Assembly (NCBI GenBank): GCA_016714535.1
Contig: JADKDR010000004.1
Span: forward strand, 350,117-414,116
Length of the DNA stretch: 64,000 nucleotides
Source of the DNA: Bacteroidota bacterium
GTDB lineage: Bacteria; Bacteroidota; Bacteroidia; AKYH767-A; OLB10
Direction: 5' to 3'
Position numbers and translations under genes: made by a program. Shown piece by piece: positions 1-10,400 of the stretch. Every line of letters begins with the position of its first letter. Position 1 is the stretch's first letter. The notes under the pieces are model-generated. The model was not told the origin of the DNA and searched no databases. It saw only the letters and a program-made list of their open reading frames with translations.

Positions 1-1
1 C

Positions 2-3000
2 ACCAACGGATCAGCAAGCGTAACATCAAATGGCGGTACTACCCCATACAGTTATGTATGGTCAAACGGAAAGACCACCGCAGCAAACAATAACCTTGCA
101 GCAGGAACCTATACCGTAACAGTAACTGATGCCAATGGATGTACGAAGACATGCAGCTATACAGTAACGCAACCAAGTGCATTAACAGCAACTTGCAGCG
201 GCACGAACGTAAGTTGCAACGGAGGCACCAACGGATCAGCAAGCGTAACAGCAAATGGCGGTACTACCCCATACAGTTATGTATGGTCAAACGGAAAGAC
301 TACCGCAGCCAACAATAACCTTGCAGGAACCTATACCGTAACCGTAACTGATGCCAATGGATGCACGAAGACGTGCAGCTATACGGTAACGCAACCAAGT
401 GCATTAACAGCAACTTGCAGCGGCACGAACGTAAGTTGCAACGGAGGCACCAACGGATCAGCAAGCGTAACATCAAATGGCGGTACTACCCCATACAGCT
501 ATGTATGGTCCAACGGAAAGACTACCGCAGCCAACAATAACCTTGCAGCTGGAACCTACACCGTAACCGTAACCGATGCCAATGGATGTACGAAGACATG
601 CAGCTATACGGTAACGCAACCAAGTGCATTAACAGCAACTTGCAGCGGCACGAACGTAAGTTGCAACGGAGGCACCAACGGATCAGCAAGCGTAACATCA
701 AATGGCGGTACTACCCCATACAGCTATGTATGGTCCAACGGAAAGACTACCGCAGCAAACAATAACCTTGCAGCAGGAACCTATACCGTAACCGTAACTG
801 ATGCCAATGGATGTACGAAGACATGCAGCTATACGGTAACGCAACCAAGTGCATTAACAGCAACTTGCAGCGGCACGAACGTAAGTTGCAACGGAGGCAC
901 CAACGGATCAGCAAGCGTAACATCAAATGGCGGTACTACCCCATACAGTTATGTATGGTCAAACGGAAAGACTACCGCAGCCAACAATAACCTTGCAGCA
1001 GGAACCTATACCGTAACCGTAACTGATGCCAATGGATGTACGAAGACATGCAGCTATACGGTAACGCAACCAAGTGCATTAACAGCAACTTGCAGCGGCA
1101 CGAACGTAAGTTGCAACGGAGGCACCAACGGATCAGCAAGCGTAACAGCAAATGGCGGTACTACCCCATACAGTTATGTATGGTCAAACGGAAAGACCAC
1201 CGCAGCAAACAATAACCTTGCAGCAGGAACCTATACCGTAACAGTAACTGATGCCAATGGATGTACGAAGACATGCAGCTATACGGTAACGCAACCAAGT
1301 GCATTAACAGCAACTTGCAGCGGCACGAACGTAAGTTGCAACGGAGGCACCAACGGATCAGCAAGCGTAACAGCAAGTGGCGGTACTACCCCATACAGTT
1401 ATGTATGGTCAAACGGAAAGACTACCGCAGCCAACAATAACCTTGCAGCAGGAACCTATACCGTAACAGTAACTGATGCCAATGGATGTACGAAGACGTG
1501 CAGCTATACGGTAACGCAACCAAGTTCATTAACAGCAACTTGCAGCGGCACGAACGTAAGTTGCAACGGAGGCACCAACGGATCAGCAAGCGTAACATCA
1601 AATGGCGGTACTACCCCATACAGTTATGTATGGTCAAACGGAAAGACTACCGCAGCAAACAATAACCTTGCAGCTGGAACCTACACCGTAACCGTAACCG
1701 ATGCCAATGGATGTACGAAGACATGCAGCTATACGGTAACGCAACCAAGTGCATTAACAGCAACTTGCAGCGGCACGAACGTAAGTTGTAACGGAGGCAC
1801 CAACAGATCAGCAAGCGTAACATCAAATGACGGTACTACCCCATACAGTTATGTATGGTCAAACGGAAAGACTACCGCAGCCAACAATAACCTTGCAGCA
1901 GGAACCTATACCGTAACCGTAACTGATGCCAATGGATGTACGAAGACATGCAGCTATACGGTAACGCAACCAAGTGCATTAACAGCAACTTGCAGCGGCA
2001 CGAACGTAAGTTGCAACGGAGGCACCAACGGATCAGCAAGCGTAACATCAAATGGCGGTACTACCCCATACAGTTATGTATGGTCAAACGGAAAGACTAC
2101 CGCAGCAAACAATAACCTTGCAGCTGGAACCTACACCGTAACCGTAACCGATGCCAATGGATGTACGAAGACATGCAGCTATACGGTAACGCAACCAAGT
2201 GCATTAACAGCTACTTGCAGCGGCACGAACGTAAGTTGCAACGGAGGCACCAACGGATCAGCAAGCGTAACAGCAAATGGCGGTACTACCCCATACAGTT
2301 ATGTATGGTCCAACGGAAAGACTACCGCAGCTAACAATAACCTTGCAGCAGGAACCTATACCGTAACAGTAACTGATGCCAATGGATGTACGAAGACATG
2401 CAGCTATACGGTAACGCAACCAAGTGCATTAACAGCAACTTGCAGCGGCACGAACGTAAGTTGCAACGGAGGCACCAACGGATCAGCAAGCGTAACATCA
2501 AATGGCGGTACTACCCCATACAGTTATGTATGGTCAAACGGAAAGACTACCGCAGCAAACAATAACCTTGCAGCTGGAACCTACACCGTAACCGTAACCG
2601 ATGCCAATGGATGTACGAAGACATGCAGCTATACGGTAACGCAACCAAGTGCATTAACAGCAACTTGCAGCGGCACGAACGTAAGTTGCAACGGAGGCAC
2701 CAACGGATCAGCAAGCGTAACATCAAATGGCGGTACTACCCCATACAGTTATGTATGGTCAAACGGAAAGACTACCGCAGCTAACAATAACCTTGCAGCA
2801 GGAACCTATACCGTAACCGTAACTGATGCCAATGGATGCACGAAGACATGCAGCTATACGGTAACGCAACCAAGTGCATTAACAGCAACTTGCAGCGGCA
2901 CGAACGTAAGTTGCAACGGAGGCACCAACGGATCAGCAAGCGTAACATCAAATGGCGGTACTACCCCATACAGTTATGTATGGTCAAACGGAAAGACTAC

Positions 3001-4621
3001 CGCAGCCAACAATAACCTTGCAGCTGGAACCTACACCGTAACAGTAACTGATGCCAATGGATGTACGAAGACATGCAGCTATACGGTAACGCAACCAAGT
3101 TCATTAACAGCAACTTGCAGCGGCACGAACGTAAGTTGCAACGGAGGCACCAACGGATCAGCAAGCGTAACATCAAATGGCGGTACTACCCCATACAGTT
3201 ATGTATGGTCAAACGGAAAGACTACCGCAGCAAACAATAACCTTGCAGCTGGAACCTACACCGTAACCGTAACTGATGCCAATGGATGCACGAAGACATG
3301 CAGCTATACGGTAACGCAACCAAGTGCATTAACAGCAACTTGCAGCGGCACGAACGTAAGTTGCAACGGAGGCACCAACGGATCAGCAAGCGTAACATCA
3401 AATGGCGGTACTACCCCATACAGCTATGTATGGTCAAACGGAAAGACTACCGCAGCCAACAATAACCTTGCAGCAGGAACCTATACCGTAACAGTAACTG
3501 ATGCCAATGGATGTACGAAGACATGCAGCTATACGGTAACGCAACCAAGTGCATTAACAGCAACTTGCAGCGGCACGAACGTAAGTTGCAACGGAGGCAC
3601 CAACGGATCAGCAAGCGTAACATCAAATGGCGGTACTACCCCATACAGTTATGTATGGTCAAACGGAAAGACTACCGCAGCCAACAATAACCTTGCAGCA
3701 GGAACCTACACCGTAACCGTAACTGATGCCAATGGATGTACGAAGACATGCAGCTATACGGTAACGCAACCAAGTGCATTAACAGCAACTTGCAGCGGCA
3801 CGAACGTAAGTTGCAACGGAGGCACCAACGGATCAGCAAGCGTAACATCAAATGGCGGTACTACCCCATACAGCTATGTATGGTCAAACGGAAAGACTAC
3901 CGCAGCCAACAATAACCTTGCAGCAGGAACCTATACCGTAACCGTAACTGATGCCAATGGATGTACGAAGACATGCAGCTATACGGTAACGCAACCAAGT
4001 GCATTAACAGCAACTTGCTCAGGCACAATGGTAACATGTAAAGGAACAGCAACTGGAAGTGCTAGTGTTGTTTCATCAGGAGGTACATCACCTTACACGT
4101 ATCAATGGAGTAATGGTGTAACCATTAGCAACAATACTGGATTAATGGCCGGTACTTATACTGCAACCGTAACTGATGCCAATGGATGCACGAAGACGTG
4201 CAGCTATACGGTAACGCAACCAAGTGCATTAACAGCAACTTGCAGCGGCACGAACGTAAGTTGCAACGGAGGCACCAACGGATCAGCAAGCGTAACAGCA
4301 AGTGGCGGTACTACCCCATACAGTTATGTATGGTCAAACGGAAAGACTACCGCAGCCAACAATAACCTTGCAGCAGGAACCTATACCGTAACCGTAACTG
4401 ATGCCAATGGATGTACGAAGACATGTAGCTATACGGTAACGCAACCAAGTGCATTAACAGCAACTTGCTCAGGCACAATGGTAACATGTAAAGGAACAGC
4501 AACGGAAGTGCTAGTGTTGTTTCATCAGGAGGTACATCACTACACGTATCAATGGGTAATGGAAGTATTACCCAACAATACTGGATTAATCGGCCGGTAC
4601 TTATACTGCAACCGTAATTGA
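2..4621 (+). CDS. Giant SprB-repeat T9SS adhesin, segment 1 (5' end beyond window)
   Basis: This open frame enters from the left edge and reads as tandem copies of a 75-residue SprB-type repeat (landmarks SCNGGTNGSASV, GGTTPYSYVWSNGKTT, LAAGTYTVTVTDANGC, TCSYTVTQPSALTATC). SprB-type repeats are known from large secreted Bacteroidota surface proteins, including the gliding adhesin SprB. Each unit is a small beta-rich module with four cysteines. Units start at 1, 226, 448, 673 and so on every 225 bp; one unit (near 330) lacks a single in-frame codon. A variant unit (MVTCKGTATGSASV) lies at about 4015-4240, and a second at about 4467-4690 carries indels that break the frame near 4503, so the last residues before the stop are out of frame. 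There is no start codon in the window. It continues in other frames to 11255 and is very probably one gene. Function beyond surface adhesion or matrix is not inferable. Confidence 0.8.
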   Translation, partial: TNGSASVTSNGGTTPYSYVWSNGKTTAANNNLAAGTYTVTVTDANGCTKTCSYTVTQPSALTATCSGTNVSCNGGTNGSASVTANGGTTPYSYVWSNGKTTAANNNLAGTYTVTVTDANGCTKTCSYTVTQPSALTATCSGTNVSCNGGTNGSASVTSNGGTTPYSYVWSNGKTTAANNNLAAGTYTVTVTDANGCTKTCSYTVTQPSALTATCSGTNVSCNGGTNGSASVTSNGGTTPYSYVWSNGKTTAANNNLAAGTYTVTVTDANGCTKTCSYTVTQPSALTATCSGTNVSCNGGTNGSASVTSNGGTTPYSYVWSNGKTTAANNNLAAGTYTVTVTDANGCTKTCSYTVTQPSALTATCSGTNVSCNGGTNGSASVTANGGTTPYSYVWSNGKTTAANNNLAAGTYTVTVTDANGCTKTCSYTVTQPSALTATCSGTNVSCNGGTNGSASVTASGGTTPYSYVWSNGKTTAANNNLAAGTYTVTVTDANGCTKTCSYTVTQPSSLTATCSGTNVSCNGGTNGSASVTSNGGTTPYSYVWSNGKTTAANNNLAAGTYTVTVTDANGCTKTCSYTVTQPSALTATCSGTNVSCNGGTNRSASVTSNDGTTPYSYVWSNGKTTAANNNLAAGTYTVTVTDANGCTKTCSYTVTQPSALTATCSGTNVSCNGGTNGSASVTSNGGTTPYSYVWSNGKTTAANNNLAAGTYTVTVTDANGCTKTCSYTVTQPSALTATCSGTNVSCNGGTNGSASVTANGGTTPYSYVWSNGKTTAANNNLAAGTYTVTVTDANGCTKTCSYTVTQPSALTATCSGTNVSCNGGTNGSASVTSNGGTTPYSYVWSNGKTTAANNNLAAGTYTVTVTDANGCTKTCSYTVTQPSALTATCSGTNVSCNGGTNGSASVTSNGGTTPYSYVWSNGKTTAANNNLAAGTYTVTVTDANGCTKTCSYTVTQPSALTATCSGTNVSCNGGTNGSASVTSNGGTTPYSYVWSNGKTTAANNNLAAGTYTVTVTDANGCTKTCSYTVTQPSSLTATCSGTNVSCNGGTNGSASVTSNGGTTPYSYVWSNGKTTAANNNLAAGTYTVTVTDANGCTKTCSYTVTQPSALTATCSGTNVSCNGGTNGSASVTSNGGTTPYSYVWSNGKTTAANNNLAAGTYTVTVTDANGCTKTCSYTVTQPSALTATCSGTNVSCNGGTNGSASVTSNGGTTPYSYVWSNGKTTAANNNLAAGTYTVTVTDANGCTKTCSYTVTQPSALTATCSGTNVSCNGGTNGSASVTSNGGTTPYSYVWSNGKTTAANNNLAAGTYTVTVTDANGCTKTCSYTVTQPSALTATCSGTMVTCKGTATGSASVVSSGGTSPYTYQWSNGVTISNNTGLMAGTYTATVTDANGCTKTCSYTVTQPSALTATCSGTNVSCNGGTNGSASVTASGGTTPYSYVWSNGKTTAANNNLAAGTYTVTVTDANGCTKTCSYTVTQPSALTATCSGTMVTCKGTATEVLVLFHQEVHHYTYQWVMEVLPNNTGLIGRYLYCNRN

Positions 4622-7463
4622 TGCGAATGGATGTACAGCTACCTGCAGCTATACGGTAACGGAGCCAAGTGCATTAACAGCAACTTGCAGCGGCACGAAC
4701 GTAAGTTGCAACGGAGGCACCAACGGATCAGCAAGCGTAACAGCAAGTGGCGGTACTACCCCATACAGTTATGTATGGTCAAACGGAAAGACTACCGCAG
4801 CCAACAATAACCTTGCAGCAGGAACCTATACCGTAACCGTAACTGATGCCAATGGATGCACGAAGACGTGCAGCTATACGGTAACGCAACCAAGTGCATT
4901 AACAGCAACTTGCAGCGGCACGAACGTAAGTTGCAACGGAGGCACCAACGGATCAGCAAGCGTAACATCAAATGGCGGTACTACCCCATACAGTTATGTA
5001 TGGACATACGGAAAGACTACCGCAGCTAACAATAACCTTGCAGCAGGAACCTTTACCGTAACCGTAACCGATGCCAATGGATGTACGAAGACATGCAGCT
5101 ATACGGTAACGCAACCAAGTGCATTAACAGCAACTTGCAGCGGCACGAACGTAAGTTGCAACGGAGGCACCAACGGATCAGCAAGCGTAACATCAAATGG
5201 CGGTACTACCCCATACAGTTATGTATGGTCAAACGGAAAGACTACCGCAGCCAACAATAACCTTGCAGCAGGAACCTATACCGTAACAGTAACTGATGCC
5301 AATGGATGTACGAAGACATGCAGCTATACGGTAACGCAACCAAGTGCATTAACAGCAACTTGCAGCGGCACGAACGTAAGTTGCAACGGAGGCACCAACG
5401 GATCAGCAAGCGTAACATCAAATGGCGGTACTACCCCATACAGCTATGTATGGTCAAACGGAAAGACTACCGCAGCCAACAATAACCTTGCAGCAGGAAC
5501 CTATACCGTAACCGTAACTGATGCCAATGGATGTACGAAGACATGCAGCTATACGGTAACGCAACCAAGTGCATTAACAGCAACTTGCAGCGGCACGAAC
5601 GTAAGTTGCAACGGAGGCACCAACGGATCAGCAAGCGTAACATCAAATGGCGGTACTACCCCATACAGCTATGTATGGTCAAACGGAAAGACTACCGCAG
5701 CCAACAATAACCTTGCAGCTGGAACCTACACCGTAACCGTAACCGATGCCAATGGATGTACGAAGACATGCAGCTATACGGTAACGCAACCAAGTGCATT
5801 AACAGCAACTTGCAGCGGCACGAACGTAAGTTGCAACGGAGGCACCAACGGATCAGCAAGCGTAACATCAAATGGCGGTACTACCCCATACAGTTATGTA
5901 TGGTCAAACGGAAAGACTACCGCAGCAAACAATAACCTTGCAGCAGGAACCTATACCGTAACCGTAACCGATGCCAATGGATGTACGAAGACATGCAGCT
6001 ATACGGTAACGCAACCAAGTGCATTAACAGCAACTTGCAGCGGCACGAACGTAAGTTGCAACGGAGGCACCAACGGATCAGCAAGCGTAACATCAAATGG
6101 CGGTACTACCCCATACAGTTATGTATGGTCAAACGGAAAGACTACCGCAGCTAACAATAACCTTGCAGCTGGAACCTACACCGTAACCGTAACCGATGCC
6201 AATGGATGTACGAAGACATGCAGCTATACGGTAACGCAACCAAGTGCATTAACAGCAACTTGCAGCGGCACGAACGTAAGTTGCAACGGAGGCACCAACG
6301 GATCAGCAAGCGTAACAGCAAGTGGCGGTACTACCCCATACAGTTATGTATGGTCAAACGGAAAGACTACCGCAGCCAACAATAACCTTGCAGCAGGAAC
6401 CTATACCGTAACAGTAACTGATGCCAATGGATGCACGAAGACATGCAGCTATACGGTAACGCAAACCAAGTGCATTAACAGCAACTTGCAGCGGCACGAA
6501 CGTAAGTTGCAACGGAGGCACCAACGGATCAGCAAGCGTAACATCAAATGGCGGTACTACCCCATACAGCTATGTATGGTCAAACGGAAAGACTACCGCA
6601 GCAAACAATAACCTTGCAGCTGGAACCTACACCGTAACCGTAACCGATGCCAATGGATGTACGAAGACATGCAGCTATACGGTAACGCAACCAAGTGCAT
6701 TAACAGCAACTTGCAGCGGCACGAACGTAAGTTGCAACGGAGGCACCAACGGATCAGCAAGCGTAACATCAAATGGCGGTACTACCCCATACAGTTATGT
6801 ATGGTCAAACGGAAAGACTACCGCAGCCAACAATAACCTTGCAGCAGGAACCTATACCGTAACAGTAACTGATGCCAATGGATGTACGAAGACATGCAGC
6901 TATACGGTAACGCAACCAAGTGCATTAACAGCAACTTGCAGCGGCACGAACGTAAGTTGCAACGGAGGCACCAACGGATCAGCAAGCGTAACAGCAAATG
7001 GCGGTACTACCCCATACAGTTATGTATGGTCAAACGGAAAGACTACCGCAGCCAACAATAACCTTGCAGCAGGAACCTATACCGTAACAGTAACTGATGC
7101 CAATGGATGTACGAAGACGTGCAGCTATACGGTAACGCAACCAAGTTCATTAACAGCAACTTGCAGCGGCACGAACGTAAGTTGCAACGGAGGCACCAAC
7201 GGATCAGCAAGCGTAACATCAAATGGCGGTACTACCCCATACAGTTATGTATGGTCAAACGGAAAGACTACCGCAGCAAACAATAACCTTGCAGCTGGAA
7301 CCTACACCGTAACCGTAACCGATGCCAATGGATGTACGAAGACATGCAGCTATACGGTAACGCAACCAAGTGCATTAACAGCAACTTGCAGCGGCACGAA
7401 CGTAAGTTGCAACGGAGGCACCAACGGATCAGCAAGCGTAACATCAAATGGCGGTACTACCCC
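4620..7463 (+). CDS. Giant SprB-repeat adhesin, segment 2 (frame-disrupted middle)
   Basis: Same 225-bp SprB unit, coding throughout but in shifting frames. Net -5 nt in the damaged unit at 4500-4610 moves the repeat into a new frame at 4620. An extra A at about 6464-6466 (GCAAACCAAG where every other unit has GCAACCAAG) shifts it again, and a missing A at 7463/7464 (CCCCTACAG against CCCCATACAG) shifts it back by one. Unit starts at 4718, 4943, 5168, 5393, 5618, 5843, 6068, 6293, 6519, 6744, 6969, 7194 and 7419 show the array is otherwise intact. I infer assembly or sequencing errors in a hard-to-assemble tandem array, not a true pseudogene. No stop codon is seen when frames are followed. 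Confidence 0.7.
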
Positions 7464-10400
7464 TACAGTTATGTATGGTCAAACGGAAAGACTACCGCAG
7501 CCAACAATAACCTTGCAGCAGGAACCTATACCGTAACAGTAACTGATGCCAATGGATGTACGAAGACATGCAGCTATACGGTAACGCAACCAAGTGCATT
7601 AACAGCAACTTGCAGCGGCACGAACGTAAGTTGCAACGGAGGCACCAACGGATCAGCAAGCGTAACATCAAATGGCGGTACTACCCCATACAGTTATGTA
7701 TGGTCAAACGGAAAGACTACCGCAGCAAACAATAACCTTGCAGCAGGAACCTACACCGTAACCGTAACCGATGCCAATGGATGTACGAAGACATGCAGCT
7801 ATACGGTAACGCAACCAAGTGCATTAACAGCAACTTGCAGCGGCACGAACGTAAGTTGCAACGGAGGCACCAACGGATCAGCAAGCGTAACAGCAAATGG
7901 CGGTACTACCCCATACAGTTATGTATGGTCAAACGGAAAGACTACCGCAGCTAACAATAACCTTGCAGCAGGAACCTATACCGTAACAGTAACTGATGCC
8001 AATGGATGTACGAAGACATGCAGCTATACGGTAACGCAACCAAGTGCATTAACAGCAACTTGCAGCGGCACGAACGTAAGTTGCAACGGAGGCACCAACG
8101 GATCAGCAAGCGTAACATCAAATGGCGGTACTACCCCATACAGCTATGTATGGTCAAACGGAAAGACTACCACAGCAAACAATAACCTTGCAGCTGGAAC
8201 CTACACCGTAACCGTAACCGATGCCAATGGATGTACGAAGACATGCAGCTATACGGTAACGCAACCAAGTGCATTAACAGCAACTTGCAGCGGCACGAAC
8301 GTAAGTTGCAACGGAGGCACCAACGGATCAGCAAGCGTAACATCAAATGGCGGTACTACCCCATACAGTTATGTATGGTCAAACGGAAAGACTACCGCAG
8401 CTAACAATAACCTTGCAGCAGGAACCTATACCGTAACCGTAACTGATGCCAATGGATGCACGAAGACGTGCAGCTATACGGTAACGCAACCAAGTGCATT
8501 AACAGCAACTTGCAGCGGCACGAACGTAAGTTGCAACGGAGGCACCAACGGATCAGCAAGCGTAACATCAAATGGCGGTACTACCCCATACAGTTATGTA
8601 TGGTCAAACGGAAAGACTACCGCAGCCAACAATAACCTTGCAGCTGGAACCTACACCGTAACCGTAACCGATGCCAATGGATGTACGAAGACATGCAGCT
8701 ATACGGTAACGCAACCAAGTGCATTAACAGCAACTTGCAGCGGCACGAACGTAAGTTGCAACGGAGGCACCAACGGATCAGCAAGCGTAACATCAAATGG
8801 CGGTACTACCCCATTCAGTTATGTATGGTCAAACGGAAAGACTACCGCAGCCAACAATAACCTTGCAGCAGGAACCTATACCGTAACAGTAACTGATGCC
8901 AATGGATGTACGAAGACATGTAGCTATACGGTAACGCAACCAAGTGCATTAACAGCAACTTGCAGCGGCACTTCTGTAGATTGTTATAATAAGGGCAATG
9001 GAACGGCTAGTGTAAATGCAACCGGTGGAACCTTGCCTTATACATATCTTTGGAGTAATGGTGCGACAGTTGCAAATCTAATAGGCTTGATACCTGGAAC
9101 CTATACCGTAACTGTAACTGATGCTAATGGATGCACGAAGACATGCAGCTATTTAGTTACACAACCAGCGCAATTGGTTGCTGTATGTACGAAATCAATG
9201 GTTAATTGTTTTGGTGGAAGTAATGCTACGGCTACAATAATAGTTACCGGAGGAACCGCTCCATTTACATATCTATGGAATAATGGCGCTACCACGAGTT
9301 CATTAACTGGATTAGCTGCCGGAACCTATTCGGTTACAGTAACTGATTCTAAAAATTGCTCAACTGCCTGCACATTTATAATTGACCAGCCAAATCAACT
9401 AATTGCTACATGTAGTAAAACCGATATTTCTTGTAATGGGGGCTTAAATGGAAGTGTTATAGTTACAGCGGTTGGAGGAACAGGAACTTACAACTATCTA
9501 TGGAGTAATGGAAATACCGCATCTAGTATTAATGGGTTAGCGGCTGGCACATATACAGTTACCGTAACTGATGTAAATGGTTGCACGAGTCAATGTAATG
9601 TTACAATTGTACAACCGAGTGCTTTGATTGTAAGTTGTACAGGAACGAATATAAGTTGTTCTAACGGTAATTCAGGAACTGCAAGTGTTAGTGCGTCAGG
9701 CGGAACAGCACCATATACTTACTTATGGAGTAATGGAGGAACGGTATCTTCTATAGCGAGTTTAGCAGCGGGAATGTATACGGTAACGGTAACAGATTCG
9801 AAGGGATGTACGAAGCAGTGTTCTTACAATGTTACCCAATCCAACGCATTAGCTATTACATGCAATGTATCTAACATCACCTGCTTTGGAGCAGTGAATG
9901 GCTCTATGTCAGTTTCTATAATTGGAGGTACAGCACCTTTCACATATTTATGGTCAAATGGAGCCACAACAACATCTATTAATTTCCTAATGGCAGGAAC
10001 GTATTCAGTAACCGTAACAGATGCAAATGGTTGTTCAGCACAATGTTCAGGAACAGTGGTACAGCCAGCACAGTTAACTGCTAATTGCGCAGGAATTAAT
10101 GAAACTTGTTCTGGAGCTATGAATGGTAGTGTTTCGGTTGCTGTAACCGGTGGAACATCTCCATACAGCTATGTTTGGAGTAATGGAAAGACTACTTCTG
10201 CATCATCAAATACTGGTGCAGGAACCTATACTGTTACCGTAACTGATGCGAATGGGTGTACAAAGACCTGTTCAGTAACAATAACATCACCAACACCTAT
10301 TGTAATTACATTAACAGGAACATACCAAATTTGTCAAGGTAGTGCTACAGGCTATATTTCCTCATCAGTAACCGGAGGAACGATTCCTTACAGTTATTTA

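Larger units (their letters stand above)
1..8992 (+). repeat. 40 tandem near-identical 225-bp SprB units
   Basis: From base 1 to 8992 there are exactly 40 consecutive units of 225 bp once four small length changes are allowed for (-3 near 330, -5 near 4500-4610, +1 near 6465, -1 near 7463): 40 x 225 - 8 = 8992. Thirty-eight are the standard unit and two are the MVTCKG variant. Units differ mostly by synonymous changes, and at protein level mainly at one site (TSNGG, TANGG or TASGG). The array begins before the window, so the true copy number is higher or unknown. It is coding on the plus strand. Confidence 0.95.

Noticed and set aside
39..1376. Minus-strand 71-residue ORFs repeated in the array
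   Set aside because: They are antisense shadows of the 225-bp SprB unit and recur with its period; the plus strand is clearly coding.
1..8992. CRISPR array or other non-coding satellite
   Set aside because: Period is 225 bp without spacer/repeat structure, the whole unit is conserved, and it translates into SprB repeats with mostly silent variation.
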